A stretch of DNA of 64,000 nt from Epichloe hybrida (Eukaryota; Ascomycota; Sordariomycetes; Hypocreales; Clavicipitaceae), in assembly GCA_019022495.1 (NCBI GenBank), contig JAFEKR010000004.1:2914001-2978000 (forward strand), in the 5' to 3' direction. The notes beneath the pieces were generated by a model. The model made no database searches. It saw only the letters and a program-made list of their open reading frames with translations, and had not been told where the DNA came from. Below are positions 1-10,000 of the stretch, one piece after another; positions within the stretch are counted from its first letter, which is position 1; every line of letters begins with the position of its first letter. A program made the translations under genes and the position numbers.

Positions 1-56
1 AAGAAGCTTTTCCCTTCTATAAAAAGGAATCAATTGTGGCTATAGAAGACTTCCCT
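1..56 (+). mobile_element. Copia-1 leader, left fragment
   Basis: These bases belong to the same element that resumes at 6975, since Gypsy-1 and its TSD interrupt it. They carry one copy of the hairpin motif TTCCCTTCTATAAAAAGGAA seen three more times after 6969. The 5' LTR of Copia-1 must lie before the window. Confidence 0.7.
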
Positions 57-247
57 TGTGAGAACAAAGGGATAGCTAGGCAAGAGGTATAGGGGCGTTC
101 GTATATTGACTAAAGCTTGCTAGGTCTAAGTGTGTTATGCGTACGAGTCGCTGACTTATAGCTAGTAGCTCGCTAGTGTTACGTGGACCTAGCCCTATAG
201 CGTGGTGCGCTAGCAGAGTATACTTATATTATAAGTAAGGCCTTATA
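57..247 (-). repeat. Gypsy-1 3' LTR (left copy, 191 bp)
   Basis: Direct repeat of 6779-6969. It begins TGTGAGAACAAAGGG and ends GGCCTTATA, where the other copy ends GGCCTCACA. The visible mismatches are all C/T or G/A. The left flank TCCCT is the target duplication. Confidence 0.92.
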
Positions 248-3004
248 ATTATCCCCTTACTTATAGCTAGGCTCCTAAATAGCTTTCCCTAGCCTTAATA
301 TAGCTATTTACTAACTAGCTAATAATAAAAATAATAATAAATAAATTAGTTAGCTTTATAATATAAATTTTATTATAACTTACTATTATATTACTCCCTT
401 TTCCTCCTTATAACTCTAGATTATTCTAATTAATTTTAATTAGACTTTATTTACCCTAACTTATTATATACCTATCCTTACTATCTTATTATAAAAACTA
501 ATACTATTTACTTCTATAAGTGCTCTTATATACACTACTTATATACTAGCTATACTAACTTTAAGAGACACCTGCTAATTAAGGCTACTTTACTAAGGAT
601 TATATATAGTTTTCCTTATTCTTTACTTAGAAGTAGTGTTACTAGGGATAAGTAGTTAAAGTGTTATTTTTAATATAATAAGCGTAGTAATACCTATAAG
701 ATAGTAAGTTACTTTATATTCTATTACTATATACTTCTAACTTACTAACTTTTCTATACTAGGCTATAGTAATAATAGCTAGTAACTTTTCTAACCTAAT
801 AGTTATTTATAAGTAAGTATAGGCCCTTATAAGCGCTACTATTTCCGCCCTAAATAAAGAGAGTGTTAGTATTTTTTTAGAGGAGACTTACTATAGCTTT
901 ACTAAGTATATCCTTAACTTAGTTATAGGATTTAACTATATAAATACCTTATACTACATTACCTTTAGGTTAACTAGTGCTATAAAGGCGTATTAAGTCT
1001 ATTAAATCCTAACCTAATTACTTATTATTTACTAACCTTTCTATATAAGCTACCTCTATTTCTTACTAAAGCTATCTAGTTTCTTAGTAGTAGTTATAAG
1101 TTACCTTAGTAGCTATAGCCTTATTTCCCTCTCTTCTAGTTTACCCTTAGCTTTTTATTATTTATTTACTAGGGCTTTGCTAATATTTTAATAGGAGGAC
1201 CTAGAGAATACTATAGCTATGTAGGAAGCATATATAGTTCTTTAGCTTTATTTATTAGATCTAGGCTATATTACCTAGGCTATAGTAGTATACTACTTTT
1301 TCTATGCTATAGAGGAAGTAATTTAGGCTAATAAGAATAAGGTAGAGTATAGGTTTATTAATAGCAAGGTTATCTCCTATCTAGGGGCTATAATAAAGGG
1401 TTTTCTAGTTACTTTACTTACGCTTTAGGTATTATTTCCTTTGTTTTTTTATAATATAATATAAGCCTCTAGGCAGAATTTTTAGGTAACTAATAATATT
1501 AAGCCTTAACTATAGTAATATTATTCCTTAGTGCTTATAATTTGCTTATAACTTACTATACTTTCTCCTTATTTTACTTTAATAGAAAGCCTAAATTATA
1601 TATTAAGCGCCTTCTATATCTTCTACTATTACTTATTAATTATATTTACTTAGCTAACCCTTTTATTTTACTAGGTATTTATTACCTTTATAAGTCTTCC
1701 TATAATCCTTAACTTCTTTAACTTTAAATTTATTATCTTTATCTTTAAGGTCTAGTATTAGTATTTCTTTATTTATAGTGTCTTTCTAGTAATTCTATAG
1801 CTCTAATAGACTAACGTAAAACACATTATATAGTTAACTATACTTATTAGGTAGCGCTAGTTAGTATGCTTATTTACCTATAGTATTAAGTATTTAAAAT
1901 AGCCTAATAAATCTAGGGGTTAGCTTCTATTTTGCGTCCTTAAGTCTAATATTCTTTACTAATAGTAGTACTAAGTCTCCTCTTTTTAAGGTTAATAGCT
2001 AGTATTATTAGTTATAATACTTTACTTATGCTTTAGTAGCTCTTGCTTAGTTATATGCTAGTTTCTCCCTAACCTTATATAGCTTTTATACGCGTGCGTA
2101 AGCTTCTAGGACCTCCCCCTCCTTACTCTTACCCTTAAGAGCTAGATAAAACTTAGGTAAATAGCTTATAAGAGCGTAATTAGGGGAGTAACCTATTATC
2201 CTATTAATAGCATTATTATATATAAATTAAGCTATTAGGAGTAGCTTTAGCTATAGCTATTAGTTTTCTTTAATAAAGTATTATAGGTAATGTTTAAGCA
2301 CTTAGTTTATTCTCTTTATTTACCTATTAGTTTAGGGGTAAAACACTATTAAAAGCCTATGCTTTATGTATAATAGGTAATATACATCTAACTAGAATTT
2401 GCTTATAAACACTAATCCTCTGTTAGATATAATGCCCTCTAGCGCCCTAAATTAAAGCTTAATCTCCTTATAGAATAGCTTTGCTAATTTAGCCACGTTA
2501 ATTATAGTTTATATAAGGAGGAAAATAGAGTACTTAGTAAATTAGTCTATAATCACTAGGATTACATTAGTTTCTTAGTCACCTAGCCGTACTAGTAGTA
2601 ATCCTATGACAAAATCTATTAAGATCTCTGCCTATAGTTGCCTTAGTATTAGTAGCGATTTAAGGCTTCTATACGGGCGGTGCCTCCTAGCTACCACACA
2701 CTAGTATACCCCACAGCTAGATATATAGTCTAAAATAGCTTTACTTATTACTAGCCACTAATAGTAATGTTTTAGTAGTTTAAGAGTGCGTTTAGTCCTA
2801 AAGTAACTTACTAATAAATTATTATAGTGTAGCTGTAGAAGCTCCTATTATAAGATAAGCTCCCACGGAATAACTACCTAGTCTTTGTATATTAGGAGGC
2901 CCCTTATGCTATGTAACTATAGACTAGCTTTTCCCCTCCCTTTTACTTAGGAGTTAACCTTACCTTTACGCTTTTATAGATCTAGATCTTAGTCCTATGC
3001 CTTC

Positions 3005-3085
3005 TGTTAAAATATATTGTTAAAAATATATAAGGCTTTGTAATCCTAGGTTCAGTTGGATCGGTCCACTCTTTTGATTCCAACA
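3005..3085 (+). repeat. TRIM copy 1 5' LTR (81 bp)
   Basis: Starts TGTTAAAATATATTG and ends GATTCCAACA. It differs from the 3271-3351 repeat at one visible base (CGGTCC versus CAGTCC). It contains a TATA-like ATATATAAGG and a TTTT run. Confidence 0.92.
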
Positions 3086-3097
3086 GGTTATAAGCCC
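3086..3097 (+). other. TRIM copy 1 primer-binding site (half-tRNA iMet type)
   Basis: GGTTATAAGCCC lies directly against the LTR with no spacer. The reverse complement of the conserved eukaryotic initiator tRNA-Met anticodon arm (GGGCTCATAACC) is GGTTATGAGCCC, which copy 2 keeps exactly; copy 1 has one G-to-A change. Priming from the anticodon region of a cleaved iMet tRNA is established for Drosophila copia and relatives. Confidence 0.75.
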
Positions 3098-3099
3098 GG

Positions 3100-3184
3100 T
3101 GGCGCAGTAGTTATGGCTCACTGTAGCGTACACGCCCACCACAGTGGAGCACTGCTCTGCGAGGCAAGGTTATGGGTTCGAACC
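3100..3184 (+). promoter_or_regulatory. tRNA-type Pol III A-box and B-box inside TRIM copy 1
   Basis: TGGCGCAGTAG (3100-3110; TGGCGCAGTGG in copy 2) matches the tRNA A-box and is the same string as in initiator tRNA-Met genes. GGTTCGAACC (3175-3184) matches the B-box. They are 75 nt apart, long for a plain tRNA but within the range of intron-bearing ones. A 9-bp inverted repeat GGCAAGGTT/AACCTTGCC encloses the B-box in this copy. I see no complete cloverleaf, so this is a tRNA-derived promoter and not a tRNA gene. Confidence 0.65.
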
Positions 3185-3270
3185 TTGCCGAAAAAACAAC
3201 TAAAGAAATTCAATTGCTAGTATAAGCCTAACCTCCAATAGGGCACCTAGATATACAATTCCAGGGGGAG

Positions 3271-3351
3271 TGTTAAAATATATTGTTAAAAATATATAAG
3301 GCTTTGTAATCCTAGGTTCAGTTGGATCAGTCCACTCTTTTGATTCCAACA
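3271..3351 (+). repeat. TRIM copy 1 3' LTR (81 bp)
   Basis: Near-identical direct repeat of 3005-3085, preceded by the purine tract CCAGGGGGAG and followed by the TSD CCTTC. Its TTTT at about 3337 is the first T-run after the internal B-box on this strand, so it could terminate a Pol III transcript. Confidence 0.92.
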
Positions 3352-4299
3352 CCTTCTATAGTAATTACGCTAATAGTTTATTTACCACGGATTAGTAGGG
3401 ATTTAGTAACATAATAGCCCCCTAAATTGCTTATACTATACTAATATCTTAAACATATACTACCTTCTCCTTAAAATTACCCTTATTTAGCTAACCTATT
3501 ACTAGATCTACAGCGGCTAACTAGCCTTCTACCTAAGTTACTCTTACCTTAGTAGGTTCTAAGACTAGTGTTACACTATAACTTCTTTAATATATTAGTA
3601 CTTCTTCTTTTACTATAAAGATATCTACTATTTTCCTTTAAAGCTCTAGTAGGAGCGCCTTATTTAATATAGGTTTGCCCTTATAATTAGACTTTCTTAA
3701 TAGTGTGTTTATAAGGTTACTCTTCCCTAGTCTATACTTAATTATAAAATAGAAAGGGTAAAGGAATATATACTATTATACTTATCTTTTATTTAGCTTC
3801 TACTACCTTATAAAGGTCTATAGGTTATAATAGTCTAATAGGACCTCTATAGGTGTCTCTATGCCTTTAATATAATATTACTAGTGTTTAAATGACTTTA
3901 CTATAGTAAGTAACTCTTAATTAGCTATGCTATAGTTACGTTTAGTATTTATAAACTTCCTTAACTAAAAGGCTACTAGATACTAATAGCCCTTATTATC
4001 CTACTAAGATAGGATTCCTACTATTACGAAAATTAAGGTATCTATCTTAATACACACCGCTTAACTTAGGTTATAGTATTAGAGTAAAGGCGCTTACTAA
4101 AAGGCATCTTTTAGCTAGTTAAATGCTAACCACTCCTTTTCTCTAAATATAAACCTCCTAGTTTAAATACTATTTTAACTACCCTTTATTAGCGCATAAA
4201 GAGGTGCTATAATCCTAGAGTATTTATAAATAAACTATTAATAGAAGTTATAAAACCTAAGGAATAACTATATGTTCTTAAAACTTATTAGCTCCTTCT

Positions 4300-4860
4300 A
4301 TTCTTTAATTATATTAACCTAGCAAGTATTTATTAATATCCTATTAATAGAGAGAATAAATCCTAGGAATTTTACTAATTTTTTATAGAAAGAGTACTTA
4401 GAGGGTTTTATATATAACTCCGCTAACCTTATATATTTAAGAACTTACTTAATATATTTAGTATACTTCTCCTTTATCTTAAAGAAGATTAAAATATTAT
4501 TTAGATATACTATATAAATAGTGTTAACTAGCCTATGTAGTGCCTTATAGATATAACTCTAGAAAGTAGCTAAGGTATTTATTAACCTAAAAGGTATTAT
4601 AAGGTACTTATAGTGCCTATAACGCGTGTAAAAAGCTATCTTTTACTTATTACCCTCTTTAATATGAATTTAGTAGTATATATCCTTAATATTAATCTTA
4701 GAAAAGAAATAGGCCCCTTAGTATTAATTAAGGATCTCTAAAATCAGGGGGAGAGCGTAGTAATTCTTCTATATTACCTTATTAAGCCCTTAATAGTTAA
4801 CATATAGCTAGAGTATTCTATCCTTCTTTAGTATAAATAGAATAGGTGTGCTTACTAGGC
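4300..4860 (-). pseudogene. Gypsy-1 reverse transcriptase remnant
   Basis: The minus-strand translation shows the order of Ty3/gypsy RT blocks: a VNY.GLNKV segment, ALPLILEIL, KIAFYTRYRHYKYL, MPF.L.NTLATFQSYI, IVYLNNILIF (catalytic YLDD seen as YLNN) and KFLGFIL. Stops replace Trp and Gln codons, and the active-site Asp is Asn, a G-to-A change. It cannot be functional. The RNase H and integrase parts downstream (toward lower coordinates) are too decayed to delimit. Confidence 0.85.
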
Positions 4861-6778
4861 TCTTTAAGGGTCTTATCTAGCCTTTCTTTAGGTTATTATT
4901 AATATATTCCTAGAGCTCTCTAAGCTTACTTTAGGAGAGAGGATAAATTAGTCTATATAGGGGTATAGCTCCTAGTATAAGATTAATTATGTAGTTAGTT
5001 AACTTCTTTAATAGGAGGCTCCTTACCTTATTTAGTATAAATATATCTTTAAACTTATGTAGTTCCTCTAGGATATCTTTAATAGTTTTATATACTCTTA
5101 CTTTCTCTTTATCTTTAAGAGAGATAAACTTATCCTTTAACATGCTTATAATAGCATATATAATTATCTTATTATATATTACCTTTATAAACTTGTAAGG
5201 AGTTAGTAGTAAAAAGGCTACCTTTCTTTTTTTAAATTACTATTCTTATAAGTATAAGCAAAGATATACGCGTTCTTCTATGAGTGTGTGTATTCTAATT
5301 AATATAGGGCTTCCCTTTACTCTTAGGTCCCTATTAATAGCTATATATAGTAACTTAAGATCTTTCTCTTTACCCTATAAATCTTTGATTATAATAGGTA
5401 CCTTATAGACACTGTATTAGGGGACTATTAAAGCCCCTACTGCCTTTAAGATAGGTGCTATAGCCTTAGCCTAATTAAGCTTATAAGTCTGTGTAAATTA
5501 GGTGCTTATAATGTTAATCTTAGCGTAACTATTAAGATCCGCTACTATTTTAATGTCTTTATGCTTATAAATAGTAACTAGTATATGGAATTAGTATCCT
5601 ATTAGTACCCTAGTGTCTAAGGTAAAGGTAAGGGCTTTTACTTCTACCTCTAGGAGTTTTCCTAGCCCTCTTGCTAGTCTTTCCTTAGCTTATTGTAATT
5701 ATAAATAATATGCTCTATACTACTATAATTAAAGTACTATTTTCTTCCTTATAGTTTATTATTATTTAGATAGGTAGCTAGGGTCTTTTCCTTATTCTTA
5801 TCCTTATCTCTTTAGTCCTTATTTAGCTAATGCCCTTATAAGGAGTTATGTCTTTAGTGTTAAGCTGCCTTATGTAGCCCCTTCTTTTCTAAATTGTTTA
5901 GCTTTCGCTTATTCTTTAATATTACCTCCTAGAATCACTAGGCAAGTTATATAATATCTTCTTATGTTAGACTAGTAATATCCGTATATAAGTTAATATA
6001 ATCTTATAAGTTAGGAAGTAATTTTATAAAGAATATAAGAGTATAGGTCTTTTCTAGAGTGTATTCTAGGTGTTTCTCTAGCAAATCTAAGTAAATACTA
6101 AACTTAATAGGACTCTAGCCCTCCTTTTGCTTTGTGTTTTCTAGCTACGTAGCTATTTATATATTATGACTTACAAAGTCTTTAAGTAGCGTAAGGGTCT
6201 AGTCTTAAAACTTATCCTAGTTATCCTTAGGATAATCCTAACTATTAGCTAGTTATTCTTTAATGTATTAGTCCTATCTAGCCTAATAGTTTATATATAT
6301 ATAGTTAAGTATAAAGAGAATCTTTTAGTTATCCTAGTAATACTTTTTCTTTGCCCCCTTAAAGGCATAGTTAAGGTTATTAAGCTATATCTTATGCTTC
6401 TATAGGTTTATAAGGTATTAGAGTTTTATAATATTTTAGACCTTAACTTCTTAGCTACTAAGGCTTAAGAATAAACTATTCTTTTAGCCCCTTTTTACTA
6501 GTTCTTTATAAGATTATATTAAGTTAGTAAGCTTCTTTTCTTAATCCTATAGTTTCTTAAGTTACTCAAGCTAAGTAATTTACTCCCTAACTACTATCTC
6601 TTTTACTACTATAGTAAAGGGTATAGCTTTAGATAAGGTTATAGAATATAGTATATCCCTAGCTATAGTATTACTATTATCTAGCTAATCCTAAGTAATA
6701 TATAGTATAGTTCTAGTGGATTAGGTTATTCTTCTCCTTATATTACTCTTAGGTAGCTAGTAGGAGAAGCTTTAAAAT

Positions 6779-6969
6779 TATAAGAATAAAGGGATAGCTA
6801 GGTAAGAGATATAGGGGTGTTTATATATTAACTAAAGCTTACTAGGTCTAAGTGTGTTATACGTGTAAGTCGCTGACTTATAGCTAGTGGCTTGCTAGTG
6901 TTACGTAGACCTAGCCTTACAGCGTGGTGCGCTAGCGGAGTGCACCCGTGTTGTGAGTGGGGCCTCACA
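6779..6969 (-). repeat. Gypsy-1 5' LTR (right copy, 191 bp)
   Basis: Direct repeat of 57-247. It begins TATAAGAATAAAGGG, a G-to-A and C-to-T mutated version of TGTGAGAACAAAGGG, and ends CTCACA, followed by the target duplication TCCCT at 6970-6974. The equal length (191 bp) and matching TSD fix both element ends. Confidence 0.92.
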
Positions 6970-7075
6970 TCCCTTCTATAAAAAAGGAAGGATATGCGAA
7001 AAAGGAAGCAATTCCCTTCTATAAAAAGGAATTTCAGTATGATATAGAAGTTTTTTCCTTTCTATAAAAAGGAAA
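6970..7075 (+). repeat. Hairpin motif repeats in the Copia-1 leader
   Basis: Variants of TTCCCTTCTATAAAAAGGAA occur at about 6969-6988, 7013-7032 and 7055-7074, with a fourth at about 10-30 on the other side of Gypsy-1. Each can fold as a short stem (TTCC.TT with AAAGGAA) around a TATA loop. They lie just upstream of the polyprotein start. A role in RNA packaging, dimerisation or translation is inference only. Confidence 0.6.
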
Positions 7076-10000
7076 ATAGATACTAAAGGAAAGGGAAAGG
7101 GACCTATTATCCCTGACCCTAGTGCGCAAGAGGTTCTAAATAACTAGCTAAAAGAGCAGGCTATTAAGCAACAAGCAACTATAGACTAGTTATTAGAGAA
7201 GCTAGAAAGCCTATCTATAACTGTAAATAGTCGTATGGAGGGTGTGGAATCTAATAAGCCCGCTAGTTAGCAGCAAGATCAGCAGCCTGTTTAAGAAAAT
7301 CAAGCTGAATCTAGCTTTGTACAAGCAACCTTTAATAATTCAATTATTAAGGAATTTAATAAAAGGGTTTATAGTTTTCCAGAGACTGCTAGGCTTAAAG
7401 GAGCCGAAAATTTTGAACAATGGAAACAAGCCCTAACTATCTAATTTAGAGCTTTAGGCATGCCTAATTTTCTAGATAATCCGGAGAGTTCTAGGGCGCT
7501 AGGGGATCCAGATTAAGCTATTATCCTTATGTTACTAAGGGATAGTTGTATAGAAGGACCCCAAGCCGCTATAACTTAGCAAAAATCACCTAAAGAAGCC
7601 TATAATTTACTTGTAAGGCAATATTCACATAGCGTTAAAATCCAGAGGGGGTCCCTATATTCAGAATTTCATAACCTGAATTTTCAAGAGTTTAAGGGGA
7701 CTCTAGAGTCCTTTAATGCAGTTTTTAATAATCTACTAGCTAGATTATCGATTTTAGGGGTCCTGATTACTCCGATAGATCAGGTTAATCAATATCTTTA
7801 ATCCCTAAAATTAACCTTCCCTTAGTAGGCTGAGAGGCAATGATTTAGCATGCGTATAAATAGGGCTATAGGGGCTCCCCTAGATGCCCTAAATCTTCAA
7901 TTTTTGATGGCAGACCTTCTAGCAGAACAGAGGGATAAATCATCTACGGTATCCAAAGCCCTGAATTATAGGGCTAAAAACCTTAAAAAAGGGGCTAAGG
8001 ATAAAGATAAAGCCCCTAAGGATCAGAAGAAGAAAGGAGGCTCTAAAGAAAATAAGGGCTCTTCTAATTCTAATTCTTCTTCTAATAAGAAGAAGAAAAA
8101 GAAGCAAAAAGGTCAAAAATTAGATAAAAAGGATAATAAAGAGACCTCTGGAGAGGGATCTTTTATGCTAGGAAATTATAACCTTTCTAATGGTGCTCTT
8201 AAACCGTATAAGAAGCCTAGCCTTCATAAGACTAGTTATAAGAGCTCTAGTAATAGTAGCTCTAATTCTAGCTCTAGTGAATCGGATAATAAAAATCAAG
8301 AAATTAAAACCTTAAATGGTTTTAATTATTACAGTAAAGACATGAAAAAGGCCTTATTATATAATACAGGTTTAACTATACATATTGTTAATTCTAGGGA
8401 GGTCTTTAGGGATTATACCCCCTATAAAAAGAGGGAATCCAACCCTATTATAACTGGTGGTGGCCCTATTTACGCTAAGGGTCACGGTAGTGCTGTTTTT
8501 GAGGTCTTATATCAAAAGAATCCTAATAAATATAGGACCTTAGTGCTTAAAGATGCGCTATATTTTCCTTAGCTTGATGTTAATATAGTTAGTGGACTTA
8601 CGCACTATATATCTAGTGGTTGCCTTATAAAAAACCTACTTTATCTTAAAGATAGGTCTTGTATTGCAACCTTAGATATAGAAAAACATGGTTTTTTCTT
8701 TCACGTTAAAAACCAATCTACGCCAAAGTTATCTAAAGGGCCCTGTAATAACTCTCATTACATCCGACCTTTTACCTACGCCGCTTTTAAGGGTCATAGT
8801 TACCCTATAGAGGTTTAAATTCCCTCTAAAAAGCCGGATTAGGCTTCTGATTTAGACGAAATCAATAAAAATGATAATAATATTAAAGAAATCGTACGGG
8901 ATGATTTAGAGGAATTAGTCCCTTCTTCTTCGCCTATAGCCCCAGGTTAGGTCCCTTATAAATCTAAGGAAATAGATTTAGGGGTGTTAGAGGGCCCTAG
9001 TGGAGGAAAAGGGTCCCTAATACCTCTCTAAGAGGCCTGTGGTTCTTAAGGGGCCTAGCAGGGGACTAGTAAAGAGGGCCCTAGTCTAGATCCTAATTCA
9101 GACCCTAAGGATCTTTAATATCAACGGTTGTTAGAACTAGCTAGCCTATGGCATGTACGATTAGGGCACCTAGGTCTTCCTTTGCTAAAGAAAACTAGCC
9201 TTATAACTAAAGGAATCCCTAATTTTTCTAAAATTAAGGATAAGGATTTTAAATGTATTGCTTGTGATCAATCTAAGGCAGTTAGAAGACCTAGGAAATT
9301 AGCTATCCCTAACCCCCCAAGAGCTCTAGATCGAATAGAGGGGGATACGCTAAAAATCAGCCCCACGCCGTATAATAAGCAGTTAATTTGCTTATTTCTA
9401 GTTAATCAAAAGACTAGATATAAGTGGGTTATCTTATTACCTAATAAGGAAGGCCTAACTGTTTATAAGGCTATCAAAGGCTTCTTCAGAGGGCTTAAAA
9501 ATCAACTAGGTCAATATCCTAGGTACCTTCACTTCGATGGGGGCTAGGAAATCAATTCTAGTTGTCAAGCTTGGTTGAATTCTAAAGGGATCAAATTTAC
9601 GACTTCTAGTCCCTATATCCATGAGTAAAATGGATTAGCAGAACGTTTAATTCGTACTATTCTAGATCAATTAAGGGCTACTATCTAGTGGGCAAAATTA
9701 CCGTTATTTTTATGGTGTTTTGTATTACTTGCAGTTGTTAACCTAGTTAATATAACTGCTAATACCACTAAGGATGAAAGCCCTAAACAGCTGCTATCTA
9801 GGGAGCTAAATTAGCCTTATATAACTAATATTAGCAGTATTAGAGCCATAGGATCTCACTATGAGATTCTAATCCCCCTGGAAAAACGACCTAAAGCCCA
9901 GAAGTTAGCAGCTAGGACTATCCCTAGAAGGCTTTTAGCTACACTAGGTTCTAATACCTACCTAGTGTACATCCCCTCTAAAAGGCTAGTTACAAAGACT

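Larger units (their letters stand above)
3005..3351 (+). mobile_element. TRIM copy 1: miniature LTR element with tRNA-like interior
   Basis: Non-coding element of 347 bp: 81-bp LTR (3005-3085), 185-bp interior, 81-bp LTR (3271-3351). The LTR termini are TGTT and AACA. A perfect 5-bp TSD CCTTC flanks it (3000-3004 and 3352-3356), so it is an intact insertion in Gypsy-1. The interior starts with a 12-nt primer-binding site with one mismatch (GGTTATAAGCCC; copy 2 has GGTTATGAGCCC) complementary to the initiator tRNA-Met anticodon arm. The purine-rich stretch CCAGGGGGAG precedes the 3' LTR. Pol III-type boxes lie at 3100-3110 and 3175-3184. It encodes nothing and must borrow enzymes, plausibly from a copia element because half-tRNA priming is a copia trait. 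The interior keeps GC and CpA/TpG while the host does not. An alternative label is a tRNA-derived SINE trapped between LTRs, but one TSD around the whole favours a single unit. Confidence 0.9.
57..6969 (-). mobile_element. Gypsy-1: complete RIP-mutated Ty3/gypsy LTR retrotransposon
   Basis: Full-length element bounded by two 191-bp LTRs and a perfect 5-bp target duplication TCCCT (52-56 and 6970-6974). The better-preserved LTR ends form TGTGAG...CTCACA. The coding strand is minus: translating it in about 4,300-4,860 gives a gypsy reverse transcriptase, with gag expected at 5.7-6.7 kb and integrase below 3 kb. Every frame is riddled with TAG/TAA stops and the two LTRs differ by C/T and G/A transitions, as expected from RIP. 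It sits inside the 5' leader of Copia-1 and is itself split by TRIM copy 1. Element boundaries are certain; internal domain limits are approximate. Confidence 0.93.

Noticed and set aside
3090..3190. A genuine tRNA gene (A-box, B-box, GGTTCGAACC)
   Set aside because: No complete cloverleaf or CCA-ready acceptor stem was found, and the sequence sits between LTRs with a TSD outside them. The second copy shows the same unit elsewhere, so it is part of a mobile element.
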